Below are positions 1-8,935 of a DNA stretch of 36,054 nucleotides, in pieces. The DNA comes from Fervidicella metallireducens AeB (lineage in GTDB: Bacteria > Bacillota > Clostridia > Clostridiales > Caloramatoraceae). The stretch spans positions 1 through 36,054 of the forward strand of contig NZ_AZQP01000030.1 in assembly GCF_000601455.1 (NCBI RefSeq). The letters run 5' to 3'. The position numbers were made by a program, and so were the translations under genes. Position 1 is the first letter of the stretch; each line of letters opens with the position of its first letter. Under the pieces are notes generated by a model, which did not search any database, was not told the origin of the DNA, and was given only the letters and a program-made list of their open reading frames with translations.

Positions 1-16
1 AAAAATAGGGGGGTAG

Positions 17-187
17 TTATCCCCTATGTATTTTCTGCTTATTTTTGTTTTCATAATACTTAACTATTAACCTGTCTAAAGCTTGACTTATTTTTATTAT
101 CTCTTCATTTACTGCATAATTATTCATTTCTAACTTCTTATCCATTATCATCTTCAATGTCTCTATTTTCAAACATAACGACTTCAT
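17..187 (-). CDS. Spo0E-like sporulation regulatory phosphatase (56 aa)
   Basis: Small reverse-strand gene of 56 residues. Residues 34-41 read SQALDRLI, which fits the Spo0E family signature (S...D within SQxLDxLI), and the length suits this family of two-helix proteins. Members dephosphorylate the phosphorelay component Spo0A~P and so delay sporulation; that role is family knowledge. The second position of the usual SQELD is Ala here, but the conserved Ser and Asp are present. The ATG at 187 follows an AAGGGG ribosome site about ten bases upstream, and a good sigma-A promoter lies further up. Transcribed divergently from the oxaloacetate decarboxylase alpha gene. Confidence 0.8.
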   Translation of the reverse strand: MKSLCLKIETLKMIMDKKLEMNNYAVNEEIIKISQALDRLIVKYYENKNKQKIHRG

Positions 188-249
188 TCCACACAACCCC
201 TTTTTTTAAAAACCTGTGGTGCGGGAATAAATAATATATTTATATTATT

Positions 250-277
250 ATTATACATGACCATATGGACAAGTCAA
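250..277 (-). promoter_or_regulatory. sigma-A-type promoter for the Spo0E-like gene
   Basis: On the reverse strand TTGACT (272-277) is followed after 16 bases by TATAAT (250-255), about 60 bases upstream of the Spo0E-like start codon. Position and spacing fit a vegetative promoter. Confidence 0.65.
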
Positions 278-367
278 TAAAAATGTTTATTTTCTAATTT
301 TATTTAACATATTAAATTTTCAGCTTTTTCGTGTATAATATTATTAGACTTATAAAGGGGTGAATTT

Positions 368-1755
368 ATGAGGGTCAATATAACCGAAACTGTTTTAAGA
401 GATGCCAACCAATCACTTATAGCTACGAGAATGCCCTTTAGCGATTTTGAAGGTGCTCTCGAGAACCTTGACAATGCTGGATACTACTCCCTTGAAGCTT
501 GGGGTGGAGCAACCTTTGACTCCTGTCTTAGATATCTTAATGAAGATCCATGGGAAAGATTAAGAAAGATCAGAGCTAAGGTTAAAAATACAAAACTTCA
601 AATGCTTTTAAGAGGTCAAAACCTCCTTGGATATAACACTATCCAGATGACGTTGTTAGAAAATTTATTGAGTACTCTGTAAAGAACGGCATCGACATAA
701 TCAGAATTTTTGATGCCTTAAATGACTTCAGAAACATTGAAGTTGCAGTTGAAGAGACCTTAAAACAGGGTGCTCATGCTCAAGGTACAATTGCGTATAC
801 TATAAGTCCTATACATAATCTTGAAAACTATACTAAGCTAGGTATTCAGCTGGAAAAAATGGGCGTTAACTCTATTTGCATCAAAGACATGTCTGGAATT
901 ATGGGCCCTAAGGATGCTTATGAACTTGTTAAAGCCTTAAAATCCTCTGTAAAAATTCCTGTTTTCCTACACACACATAGCACAACAGGACTAGGACCTT
1001 TAGCATATTTAAAGGCAGTTGAAGCTGGTGTAGATGGTATTGACACGGCTATATCATGTTTCTCAGGTGGTACAGCTCAGCCTGCAACAGAAACACTCCA
1101 CTATAGCTTAACTGAACTGGGATATGAAACTGGTCTAGATGCTAATATTTTAAAGGAAATCAATGACCATTTTAAACCTGTTAAGGATAAGTTTATTGCG
1201 TCAGGGCAATTAAATCCATTTGTTCTTGGAACCGACACAGATGCCCTTGTTTACCAGGTTCCTGGCGGAATGTTGTCTAATCTTATTGCTCAACTTAAAC
1301 AGCAAAATGCCCTTAATAAACTTGATGAAGTTCTTGCTGAAGTGCCAAGGGTAAGAGAAGATTTAGGATATCCTCCTTTGGTAACGCCTATGAGCCAAAT
1401 GGTTGGAACACAGGCTGCTGCCAATATACTTTCAGGAGAAAGATATAAAATTGTACTAAAAGAAGTTAAATCTTATATAAAAGGAGAATACGGAAAGGCA
1501 CCTGGAGATATCAATAATGATCTTATTAAAAAGGTTCTTGGAGATGAAAAACCTATTGACATCAGGTTTGCTGACACATTAGAACCTATCTTTGATAAAA
1601 CAAAGGAAGAGATAAAAGAATTTGCTAAAACTGATGAAGATGTTTTATCCTATATTGCCTTCCCTCAGGTTGCAGAACCATTTTTACGTAAGAAGTATCA
1701 GCCTGAAGAGGATTCTAAAGAAATGATTGTTAACTATACTATTGAATGTATATAA
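368..1755 (+). pseudogene. oadA: oxaloacetate decarboxylase alpha / pyruvate carboxylase carboxyltransferase subunit, frameshifted
   Basis: Carboxyltransferase subunit of the biotin-dependent oxaloacetate decarboxylase group. The first part (368-682) has the metal-site motif [11 protein letters not shown] and LLRGQN. The second part has MSGIMGPKDA, the metal-binding HTHSTTGLG and FSGGTAQPATE. The frame breaks near 634-636 (read tataacac); one extra A would restore [13 protein letters not shown], as expected for the family, and a continuous protein of about 462 residues. No biotinyl domain or AMKM motif is present, so a separate biotin carrier would be needed. The ATG at 368 follows AAAGGGG, and a TATAAT lies at 334-339. 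Partners oadB and an oadG-like gene are 14 kb away. Either a one-base lesion or a sequence error. Confidence 0.88.
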
Positions 1756-1762
1756 CACCTTT

Positions 1763-1801
1763 ATGTGGACTTGTATATCTGTATCTACAAGTCCCATTTT
1801 T
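1763..1801 (+). terminator. rho-independent terminator after oadA
   Basis: GGACTTGTA (1767-1775) pairs with TACAAGTCC (1786-1794) across a ten-base loop, followed by CATTTTT. It lies just after the oadA stop codon. Confidence 0.7.
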
Positions 1802-1890
1802 GATGCTCTATGAATTTTTATTGTCTAATCTGCATATTTTGAATTAAGAAGATGATTCAGTTCTAATTTACAATGAAGGGTTGTGTGGCA

Positions 1891-3102
1891 GTGGAAGAAT
1901 ACAAATTCTTTGATACAAATGCTCTTCTAAATGGTCTTGATAATATTAAACTTCTTAATACATTTTATACAAGTACTAAGGTTTTAAGTGAAATAGAGAA
2001 AATAAAGAATGATAAATCCAAAGATGAAGAAATTAAATACAAAGCACGCAGAGCATCTCACTTTCTTAGAAATAATTCTGATAAATACGAAGCTGTAATT
2101 ATCACCAATAAACAATATGACCTTCTTAAATTTTACGATCTTGAAGTCTGCCCAGATAACCTTATAATAGCTTCAGCAAAACTGCTTTCTAAGGAAAAAA
2201 ATATTATTTTCATAACAGATGATATTAGTTGTGCTAATATCGCTGAAAAACAGTTTAATTTGAAAGTCCAATTGCTGACCTATGAAGAATGTAACTACAA
2301 AGGATATGTTGAGTTAAGTGGTGATACAGAATTTATAAATTCATTATTTCAAAACATCAACTCAGGCTCAAATCCCTATCACTTACTTCAAAATCAATAT
2401 TTAATATTACACAACACTGATTTAGATGAAACCTACGAATATCGCTGGGATAACAATTCACTTCATAAATTAAAGCTGCCTCCCTCTGACGTTATTAAAG
2501 CACTTAATTCCCATCAAAGATGTGCCTTAGATCTTTTAAATAATACTAATATACCCATAAAAATTTTAGCTGGAAATTACGGCTCAGGTAAAACATTACT
2601 AAGTGTAGAAATGGGATTATATCATGTCTTGAAAAAAGGTCATTACAGCAAGCTGATGTTAATCAGAAATCCCATCGGAAGTGGCGAAGCCATAGGTTAT
2701 CTTCCAGGTTCCAAGGAAGATAAGGTTGGAGATTTTTATAAACCAATGCTTCAATATCTTGAGGGTGGAGAACAACAGCTAGTCCGGATGATACAACAAG
2801 GTCAGATTGAAATGGAAATTCCATTCTTTTTAAAGGGTTTGACTATTTCATCAAGTTTTACCATAGTTGATGAAGCTGAAGATTTGGATCTTAAAACTCT
2901 TAAATTAATAGGTACAAGAATCAGCAGCAGCTCTTGTATTGTTTTTGCAGGTGACTATAAACAGGCAGAATATAAATATATAAAAAGTAATGGGTTGCTT
3001 CAGTTGATTGAAAAGACAAAAGGAAATCCTCTTGTTGGAGTTGTTGTCTTAAAGGAAGACGTAAGAAGTGAGGCTAGCAAAGTTTTCGCTAATTTAGATT
3101 GA
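1891..3102 (+). CDS. PIN domain-PhoH family ATPase
   Basis: Two-domain protein of about 403 residues. The N-terminal half is a PIN-type RNase domain (early FFDTNALLN, later DNLIIASA and FITDD acidic positions). The C-terminal half is a PhoH ATPase with Walker A GNYGSGKT at residues 228-235, the segment IGYLPG and Walker B FTIVDEAED around residue 327. PIN-PhoH proteins are thought to couple RNA unwinding to cleavage; the cellular role is poorly defined. Start choice: the ATG at 1873 has no ribosome site, whereas AAGGG at 1876-1880 precedes an in-frame GTG at 1891, so GTG is preferred, giving MEEYKFFDTN. The gene stands alone, with terminators on both sides. Confidence 0.85.
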   Translation: MEEYKFFDTNALLNGLDNIKLLNTFYTSTKVLSEIEKIKNDKSKDEEIKYKARRASHFLRNNSDKYEAVIITNKQYDLLKFYDLEVCPDNLIIASAKLLSKEKNIIFITDDISCANIAEKQFNLKVQLLTYEECNYKGYVELSGDTEFINSLFQNINSGSNPYHLLQNQYLILHNTDLDETYEYRWDNNSLHKLKLPPSDVIKALNSHQRCALDLLNNTNIPIKILAGNYGSGKTLLSVEMGLYHVLKKGHYSKLMLIRNPIGSGEAIGYLPGSKEDKVGDFYKPMLQYLEGGEQQLVRMIQQGQIEMEIPFFLKGLTISSSFTIVDEAEDLDLKTLKLIGTRISSSSCIVFAGDYKQAEYKYIKSNGLLQLIEKTKGNPLVGVVVLKEDVRSEASKVFANLD

Positions 3103-3111
3103 TCTACCAAT

Positions 3112-3148
3112 AAAAAAGGGACTATTCATTTAGAATAATCCCTTTTTT
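3112..3148. terminator. bidirectional terminator between convergent genes
   Basis: AAAAAAGGGA and TCCCTTTTTT form a long stem with inner arms TATTC/GAATA. It serves the PhoH gene on the plus strand and the spore protein gene on the minus strand. Confidence 0.85.
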
Positions 3149-3165
3149 ATTATTTTTACTTTATA

Positions 3166-3381
3166 TTACTTGCCTGCTAAATTTCTTTCATAAGCTTCAA
3201 CCATTTTCTTTACCATGTAGCCACCTACTGAACCGCAATCCTTTGATGTCATGTTTCCCCAGTATCCACCTTCAGGTGGTGTAACTCCTATCTGGTTAGC
3301 TACTTCATATTTGAATTGGTTTAATCCTTTTTTAGCTTCTGGAACTACCTTCTGGTTCTTTCCTCCTGCTATATTATTCAT
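3166..3381 (-). CDS. alpha/beta-type small acid-soluble spore protein
   Basis: A 71-residue protein with the two conserved SASP blocks: EVANQIGV at about residues 26-33, which includes the GPR protease recognition region, and WGNMTSKDCGSVGG further on. These proteins coat and protect DNA in the dormant spore and are degraded at germination; family knowledge. The open frame extends upstream, but the start at 3381 (MNNIAGGKNQ) is chosen because GGAGGTG lies seven bases before it. Expected to be a late forespore (sigma-G) gene; I could not identify a convincing sigma-G promoter. It is the clearest sign of a spore former in the window. Confidence 0.93.
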   Translation of the reverse strand: MNNIAGGKNQKVVPEAKKGLNQFKYEVANQIGVTPPEGGYWGNMTSKDCGSVGGYMVKKMVEAYERNLAGK

Positions 3382-3479
3382 ATCTTTCACCTCCTGTTGT
3401 GCTGTTACTATTAATTTAACCAATATGAATTTTTATATAGCAGGGAATTAGAGGCAAAAATTTTGTAAATATTTGTTGT

Positions 3480-5590
3480 TTATATTTTATATAATAAATT
3501 TTCCTCAATACATGCCCTCATTAAAAGCTTCTTTATACCATAGATATTGAAATTTATCTCAACTGTTTCCTGGTTTATATCAATTATTATACCCTGACCA
3601 AATCTTTTATGGATTACACTTGTTCCTATTGAAAAACCATAACTATTTAAAGAACTTAATTCCTCTTCTTTATCAACAGGGTTTACAATAGAAAAGACCT
3701 CCCCAACAAACCTTGAACAGACAACCCTTTCTTGATTTTTTGTATTCACTGCAAGAAGATTTAACTGCTTCTTTGCCCTTGTCATGCCGACATAAAAGAG
3801 CCTTCTTTCTTCTTCAATATATTTTTCGTAATTCTCATCCTCATCACTTATACTACCTGCTGCAGGAAACTGTCCTTCAATTAAATCAATCATAAAAACA
3901 TTTTCAAATTCAAGTCCTTTTGCACTATGAATTGTGGATAAAGTAACTGCATCTTTGTCTTTGTTGAATTTTGCATCATCCATTAATTTTTGCAGTTCCT
4001 CAAATCTGTTTAAAAAGCCTGTAATACTGGTAGTATTATTTGCTATAATCTTTAGACTTGCAATAATCAGATTGATGTTTTCAATGGAATAACCCATTTT
4101 TTCGCAGTTGTTATCCAAGTATTCCTTATAGGATAACTGATTCTGTAAAAAATCTATTGCATCCTTTGGTTTTTTATATGGTAGAATTCTAAAACATTCC
4201 TCAATAGAATTAATTCTCTTTATTATATAGGGATTTAAATCTGGACATCTCCTCAATAAATCAAATACGGATTGTCCTTTATAATGTCTTTTTATATGTT
4301 CCATGGCTTTTTTTGATATATAGCTGTTCATTTTGTAATAAATTCTCTCAAAGGAGTGAATATCTTCTCTATTAAGTGCAACGTTGATAAATGCTGTTAT
4401 GTCTTGAACAACCCAATGGGTAAAAAATGATTGTTTAAAATCTCTCAAATAAAATGGTATTCCATTTTTACTTAGAGCATCAACTAAAGGTATTGCAGAC
4501 AGGTTATTTCTGTATAAAATAGCTGTATCCTTCAGTTTTTTATTCTCATATATCTCATCTATAATGTATTTTACTTCTTCCTCTTCGTTCATTAGAAATT
4601 TAATAGTTACTGGGATTTCCTCTTCTTTTTCTGTATACATATTTTTATTATATCTTTCCTTATTTCCTCTTATAAATTCATTGGATGTCATGGTTATATT
4701 CTTTGTTGAACGAAAATTTTGCTCCATTAAAAAAATTTTTGAACCTTTATATTCTCTTTCAAAATTAAGTATAGCCTCAGGATATGCACCCCTGAAGCTG
4801 TATATGCTTTGATCTTCATCCCCAACTAAAAACAGGTTGTTTTCAGGATATGCTAAAAGTCTTACTATCTCATGCTGTACCTTACTTGTGTCCTGTGCCT
4901 CATCTACCTGGATATATTTATATTTATTTCTGTATTTATTCAATAGACCTTGAGACTTCCTTAAAATTTCATATGTCAGTGTAAGCATATCATCATAATC
5001 TAATAAATTGTTTTCTCTCTTTATCATCTCATATTCCCTGTATATATCTTTAAATCCAGGAATATTAAAATTATATTTATTAAAATCCCTTTCATCTATG
5101 AGCATATTTTTTACATAGCTTATAGAGGAAATTAACTCTTCTAATTTGTCTTCACTTATATAATTTTCATTTATTTTATAATAAATTCTTTTTAATAGCT
5201 GGGTTTTATTTATTTCACTTTTCTCTCCCTCTATTATTCTAAACTTGATTTTATTCAAATAAGCATACTCCCTGAGAAGGGAGTATGCAAAGCTGTGAAT
5301 TGTGGAAAAACTTACTCCTGCCTCTGATAAATCTTTAAAAATTGTCTTAAATCTATTTTCCATGTCCATGCTGATGCTTTGCTAAAGGTTATAGATAAAA
5401 TATTTTCAGGATTTACACCATAATTTTTTATTAAATTTGCCGTCCTGCATATAAGTACAGTGGTTTTTCCACCTCCAGGAACAGCAAGAATCAATGCCGG
5501 TCCATCCTTATGCATAACCGCATCTTTCTGCTGATTGTTCAATTTTATATTATAATCTTTCTCTAAAATATCAAAAAAACGATTTTGCAT
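3480..5590 (-). pseudogene. UvrD/PcrA-like superfamily 1 DNA helicase, frameshifted
   Basis: ATP-dependent 3'-5' DNA helicase of the UvrD/Rep group, about 700 residues once joined. Visible motifs in order: Walker A AVPGGGKTT (upstream fragment, 5312-5590), then in the downstream fragment STIHSFAYSLL, motif II VDEAQDTS, motif III GDEDQSIYSFRGA, motif V STIHSAKGLEFENVF and motif VI RRLFYVGMTRAKKQL. The frame breaks near 5369-5371; one added A on the coding strand turns SKASAWTWK into SKASAMDMENRF, matching the family. All helicase motifs are otherwise intact, so this is a recent lesion or a sequence error. The ATG at 5590 has a GAGGT site upstream. No operon partner. Confidence 0.85.
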
Positions 5591-5699
5591 ACCTCAAAGA
5601 CCTCTTTCATTTTTATATTACATAACAACTCAAACATTTTATCATAAAATATTAAAAGCTGCCATGTCACATATTACTTTTTCAGTTATTCCAAATAAT

Positions 5700-5723
5700 A
5701 AAAGGCCGCTTACGCGGCCTTTT
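5700..5723 (-). terminator. terminator after the stomatin gene
   Basis: AAAAGGCCGC (5700-5709) pairs with GCGGCCTTTT (5714-5723) around a four-base loop; symmetrical, so it can act on both strands. It follows the stomatin stop on the minus strand and precedes the helicase gene. Confidence 0.85.
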
Positions 5724-5724
5724 A

Positions 5725-6663
5725 TTATTTCTTTTCTTTGATAATATCTGTAATTGCAGCTATACTGCCAAGGGATGAAACTGCTTCATTTGGAAGTATA
5801 AGCTTATTAGCTGGATTCTTAGCCATTTCCTTAAGAGCATCAACCTGCTTTAAAGCGATAACTACTTCATTAGTACCTGACTCAATAATTGCCTTATTAA
5901 CCTTAGCAATAGCTTCTGCTTCTGCCTTAGCAATTGCCTCAATTGCCATAGCCTTACCTTCAGCCTCTAAAAGCTGTGATTCTCTTAAACCTTCAGCACG
6001 TCTTATGTTTGCTTCCTTTTCTGCCTCTGCTTGTAATATTTTAGCCTGCTTTTCACCTTCTGCCTTAGCTATTGCACTCTGTTTTTCTCCCTCTGCCTGA
6101 AGTATTGCAGCTCTCTTATCTCTTTCAGCTCTCATTTGTTTTTCCATTGCCTGCTGAATTTCAGTTGGAGGCATTATGTTTTTAATTTCTACTGATAATA
6201 TCTTAATACCATATGCATCTGTTATTTCATCTATAACCCTTAAAAGCTCTGAATTTATCTTATCCCTGCCTGATAAGACCTCATCTAGTGTCATGTTACC
6301 AACTATATTTCTCATATTTGTAATTGTTGAATAAACTATACCTGATTTATAATTTTCTATATTATAGACTGCATCCTTAGCATTTAAAACCTTGTAGAAA
6401 ATAACATTGTCAACAGAAATTTTAACATTATCCTTTGTAATAACACTTTGTGGCTCTATGTCAAGAATTTGTTGTTTTGTTGAGATTTTTTTTCTAACAA
6501 AATCTACAAAAGGAATTGTAAAGTGCCAGCCTGGTTCTAAAACCTTATAGAACTGACCAAATCTTTCTACAACATACAGATAACCTGTATTAACTACTTT
6601 TATAGATGATAAAAGACCAATAACAGCAATTACTAAAATTATTATTAATAATATTTTTCCCAT
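5725..6663 (-). CDS. SPFH/stomatin-like membrane protein (QmcA type)
   Basis: 312 residues: one N-terminal membrane helix (about residues 3-20), a band-7/SPFH domain (GYLYVVERFG, PGWHFTIPFVD), then a long Ala/Glu-rich coiled coil with repeated AEGEKQ- and AEAEK-like units (about residues 180-255) and a short tail. Family members form large ring or cage oligomers in the membrane, linked to membrane organisation and FtsH control. It starts two bases after the NfeD-family gene, so the two form an operon. This pairing (SPFH plus NfeD) is a widespread partnership. Confidence 0.92.
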   Translation of the reverse strand: MGKILLIIILVIAVIGLLSSIKVVNTGYLYVVERFGQFYKVLEPGWHFTIPFVDFVRKKISTKQQILDIEPQSVITKDNVKISVDNVIFYKVLNAKDAVYNIENYKSGIVYSTITNMRNIVGNMTLDEVLSGRDKINSELLRVIDEITDAYGIKILSVEIKNIMPPTEIQQAMEKQMRAERDKRAAILQAEGEKQSAIAKAEGEKQAKILQAEAEKEANIRRAEGLRESQLLEAEGKAMAIEAIAKAEAEAIAKVNKAIIESGTNEVVIALKQVDALKEMAKNPANKLILPNEAVSSLGSIAAITDIIKEKK

Positions 6664-6665
6664 TT

Positions 6666-7100
6666 TTATTTATCCTCCTCTAATCTTTTAATTACTACCT
6701 TATTACCGATGATATCGATTATTTCTGCCCTTGCACCCTTTTTTATGGGTTGACCTTGATTAACAGCAGTCCAGTAAATTCCATCTATTTTTATCCTGCC
6801 TCTCTCCTGAATATCTTCATCAACTATAATTTTTCTTCCAACGTAACCCTCCTCCATTCTCAAAGTCTTTGGAATGGATTTTTTCATCTTTTCTCTGAAC
6901 CATTTGTACTCTGCTGTAATAGCTAATATACTGACAACCCCAAATACTATAAGCTGAGTTAAAAATGGTGCATCAAACATATAAGCAACTATAGCAGAAA
7001 TTCCACCAACAGTAAAACCTGCAAAGAAGAAGCTGCTTGTTAATACGTCAATTACAAAGGCTGTCAATGCTATTAAAAACCACAAAATAATATAATTCAC
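6666..7100 (-). CDS. NfeD-family membrane protein
   Basis: 144 residues with two or three hydrophobic segments in the first 65 residues and a C-terminal small beta-barrel (OB-like; GRIKIDGIYWTAVN, KKGARAEIIDIIGNKV). NfeD-like proteins bind and assist SPFH proteins encoded beside them. A GTG start at 7100 is used, preceded by an AGGGGGG ribosome site. The long intergenic region upstream carries a 19-base repeat shared with the promoter of the divergent DUF1836 gene, so the two genes may be co-controlled (inference). Confidence 0.88.
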   Translation of the reverse strand: MNYIILWFLIALTAFVIDVLTSSFFFAGFTVGGISAIVAYMFDAPFLTQLIVFGVVSILAITAEYKWFREKMKKSIPKTLRMEEGYVGRKIIVDEDIQERGRIKIDGIYWTAVNQGQPIKKGARAEIIDIIGNKVVIKRLEEDK

Positions 7101-7133
7101 CTTTTTCCCCCCTTTTCTAATTGATGTTTTGTT

Positions 7134-7152
7134 ATGTAGTTTTAAATACTAT
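7134..7152. repeat. 19-bp operator-like direct repeat, copy 1
   Basis: ATGTAGTTTTAAATACTAT occurs here and again, identically, at 7316-7334. The core AGTTTTAAATACT is an imperfect palindrome. This copy is on the NfeD side of the divergent intergenic region. Confidence 0.7.
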
Positions 7153-7310
7153 GTTTTGTTATATATACATGATAATATATAGATTCATTTATAACAACAT
7201 GATTTTCAGGTTAAAAGTTGTTTGTTTTCAAATTCTAGACAATTTACATTCTTATATCTCTTTTATACTTTAATTATCTTATTATATCTCAATATATGAA
7301 CATAACCATG

Positions 7311-7339
7311 TTGAAATGTAGTTTTAAATACTATATAAT
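7311..7339 (+). promoter_or_regulatory. promoter of the DUF1836 gene
   Basis: TTGAAA (7311-7316) and TATAAT (7334-7339) are separated by exactly 17 bases, and the start codon is about 20 bases downstream. The spacer is filled by the second copy of the 19-bp repeat. Confidence 0.75.
7316..7334. repeat. 19-bp operator-like direct repeat, copy 2
   Basis: Exact copy of 7134-7152. It overlaps the spacer between the -35 and -10 boxes of the DUF1836 promoter, a position where a bound protein would block RNA polymerase or, as with MerR-type proteins, reshape the promoter. Confidence 0.75.
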
Positions 7340-7357
7340 GTAATTGAGGTGATTGTT

Positions 7358-7954
7358 ATGAACTTAAGCAAAGATGATTTTAAAAAAGTTATTGATGATT
7401 TATGCCTCTTAGATGACATTAAGCTTTCTGATATTCCTGATATAGATCTATATATGGATCAGCTTACTAAATTTTTTGATGATAAACTCGGTCATTTAAA
7501 AAGGGATGAAAATGATAAAATTCTTACAAAAACAATGATAAATAATTACACTAAATCAGGGATTTTAATGCCCCCAATAAATAAGAAATATTCCAAAAGG
7601 CATCTTATACTTTTAATACTCATTTACAATTTGAAGCAGATTTTATCAATAAGCGATATACACGCACTGTTAAAACCAATTTTAAATAACATAAGTACTG
7701 CTGAAGATGATATTATCCCTATAGAAGAAATATATTCAGCAATAATAGATATTAAACATAAAGAGCTTGAAAATTATTGCGACGTTTTCAACGATAAATT
7801 TAAAATGATTCTTGATAAAACTAAAGATCTAGATACAGATAAGAAAAATCTTGCTGAATTATTCTTAACTGTAATAACCTTAGTTGCCCAGGCAGATGCT
7901 CAAAAAAGGCTTGCTGAAAAAATAATTGATGAATATTTTAAATCTATTAAATAA
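7358..7954 (+). CDS. DUF1836-family, MerR-like putative transcriptional regulator
   Basis: 198 residues. The N-terminal part resembles DUF1836: a helix-turn-helix-like segment around TKTMINNYTKSGILMPP (about residues 52-68), where the Gly-Ile-Leu-x-Pro-Pro part recalls MerR winged helices, followed by a helical domain. Function is not established. The ATG at 7358 is chosen over the GTG at 7349 because GAGGTG overlaps the latter and lies seven bases before the former. The repeat in its own promoter suggests autoregulation (inference). It is followed 30 bases later by tadA. Confidence 0.75.
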   Translation: MNLSKDDFKKVIDDLCLLDDIKLSDIPDIDLYMDQLTKFFDDKLGHLKRDENDKILTKTMINNYTKSGILMPPINKKYSKRHLILLILIYNLKQILSISDIHALLKPILNNISTAEDDIIPIEEIYSAIIDIKHKELENYCDVFNDKFKMILDKTKDLDTDKKNLAELFLTVITLVAQADAQKRLAEKIIDEYFKSIK

Positions 7955-7984
7955 TAATAAAAAATATTGTTATTGAGGGATGCT

Positions 7985-8452
7985 ATGGATGAATATTATA
8001 TGAGACTAGCAATAGAAGAAGCCAAGAAAGCTGCAATGTTGGATGAAGTGCCGGTAGGGGTAGTTGTAGTAAGAAAAGGAAATATTTTGGTGAGAAGTCA
8101 CAATTGCAGGGAGATATTAAAGGATTCAACGGCACATGCAGAGATACTTGCAATAAAAGAGGCATGTAAAATATTAAACGGTTGGAGATTATTAGATTGT
8201 GAAATGTATGTAACATTAGAGCCATGTCCCATGTGCGCAGGTGCTATTGTAAATAGCAGAATAAAGAAACTGGTTTTTGGGGCTTACGATAATAGATCAG
8301 GGGCATGTAAAAGTCTTTATAATATAACACAGGATGAAAGATTAAATCACAGATTGGAAGTTATTGGAGGAGTTCTTGAGGAAGATTGTAAGAAATTGAT
8401 GCAGGAATTTTTCAAGATAAAGCGAAGCAAGTGCAAGGAACATAAAAAATAA
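7985..8452 (+). CDS. tadA: tRNA adenosine(34) deaminase TadA
   Basis: 155 residues. Converts A34 to inosine in the tRNA-Arg(ACG) wobble position. The zinc-dependent deaminase motifs are complete: HAE (in STAHAEILA) supplies the His ligand and proton-shuttle Glu, and PCPMCAGA supplies the two Cys ligands. Start at 7985 is preceded by GAGGG at suitable spacing; the open frame runs further upstream without a ribosome site. In Bacillus the gene lies in the same neighbourhood as scr, dnaX and recR, and the same order is preserved here over a longer distance. Confidence 0.95.
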   Translation: MDEYYMRLAIEEAKKAAMLDEVPVGVVVVRKGNILVRSHNCREILKDSTAHAEILAIKEACKILNGWRLLDCEMYVTLEPCPMCAGAIVNSRIKKLVFGAYDNRSGACKSLYNITQDERLNHRLEVIGGVLEEDCKKLMQEFFKIKRSKCKEHKK

Positions 8453-8540
8453 TATTCAAAAGGCTCAGAGAATTAAGTGTGTTAGATGGTCTTATGTTTT
8501 TCAAGGAATTAGAGCTGACATGACATTTCTTAGAATAAAG

Positions 8541-8570
8541 TTGACCTAGGGTTTATATTTGTATTATAAT
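8541..8570 (+). promoter_or_regulatory. promoter of tRNA-Ser(CGA)
   Basis: TTGACC (8541-8546), 18 bases, TATAAT (8565-8570), about 30 bases before the tRNA. Confidence 0.7.
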
Positions 8571-8600
8571 CAAAATATTAAGGAGAGCAGGATTGTTCCT

Positions 8601-8690
8601 GGAGAGATGGCTGAGTGGTCTAAGGCACTTGACTCGAAATCAAGCGTAGGGGTAACTCTACCGTGGGTTCAAATCCCACTCTCTCCGCCA
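8601..8690 (+). tRNA. tRNA-Ser (anticodon CGA)
   Basis: Acceptor arms GGAGAGA and TCTCTCC pair, with discriminator G and an encoded CCA (8688-8690). The anticodon stem CTTGA/TCAAG encloses the loop CTCGAAA, giving anticodon CGA, which reads UCG. A long variable arm (GCGTAGGGGTAACTCTACC) and GGTTCAAATCC T-arm are typical of tRNA-Ser. Confidence 0.97.
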
Positions 8691-8692
8691 TA

Positions 8693-8727
8693 ATAAAGGG
8701 TTTCACTGGATATGTGAGGCCTTTTTT
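8693..8727 (+). terminator. terminator after tRNA-Ser(CGA)
   Basis: AAAGG/CCTTT and TTTCAC/GTGAGG arms (with G-T pairs and one bulged G) enclose a short loop and are followed by a run of T. Lies directly after the CCA end. Confidence 0.7.
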
Positions 8728-8935
8728 TACAAATTATATTTAAAAAAATTAACAAAAAAAGGACTAAAATACAATATATAATTATGGTAATTGACGACAA
8801 TTTATGATATTATTTGATATTATGTGAGTTAATACGACATAAAATACAGGTAAAATTTAGATAATTCATTTATAGATACATTGAAGCAGATAACAGGCAA
8901 AAACTCCAAGTATAAAAATGATTGGAGGATAGGGT

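Noticed and set aside
3713-4812. Plus-strand open frames inside the helicase gene
   Set aside because: Antisense shadows of a gene with all superfamily 1 helicase motifs.
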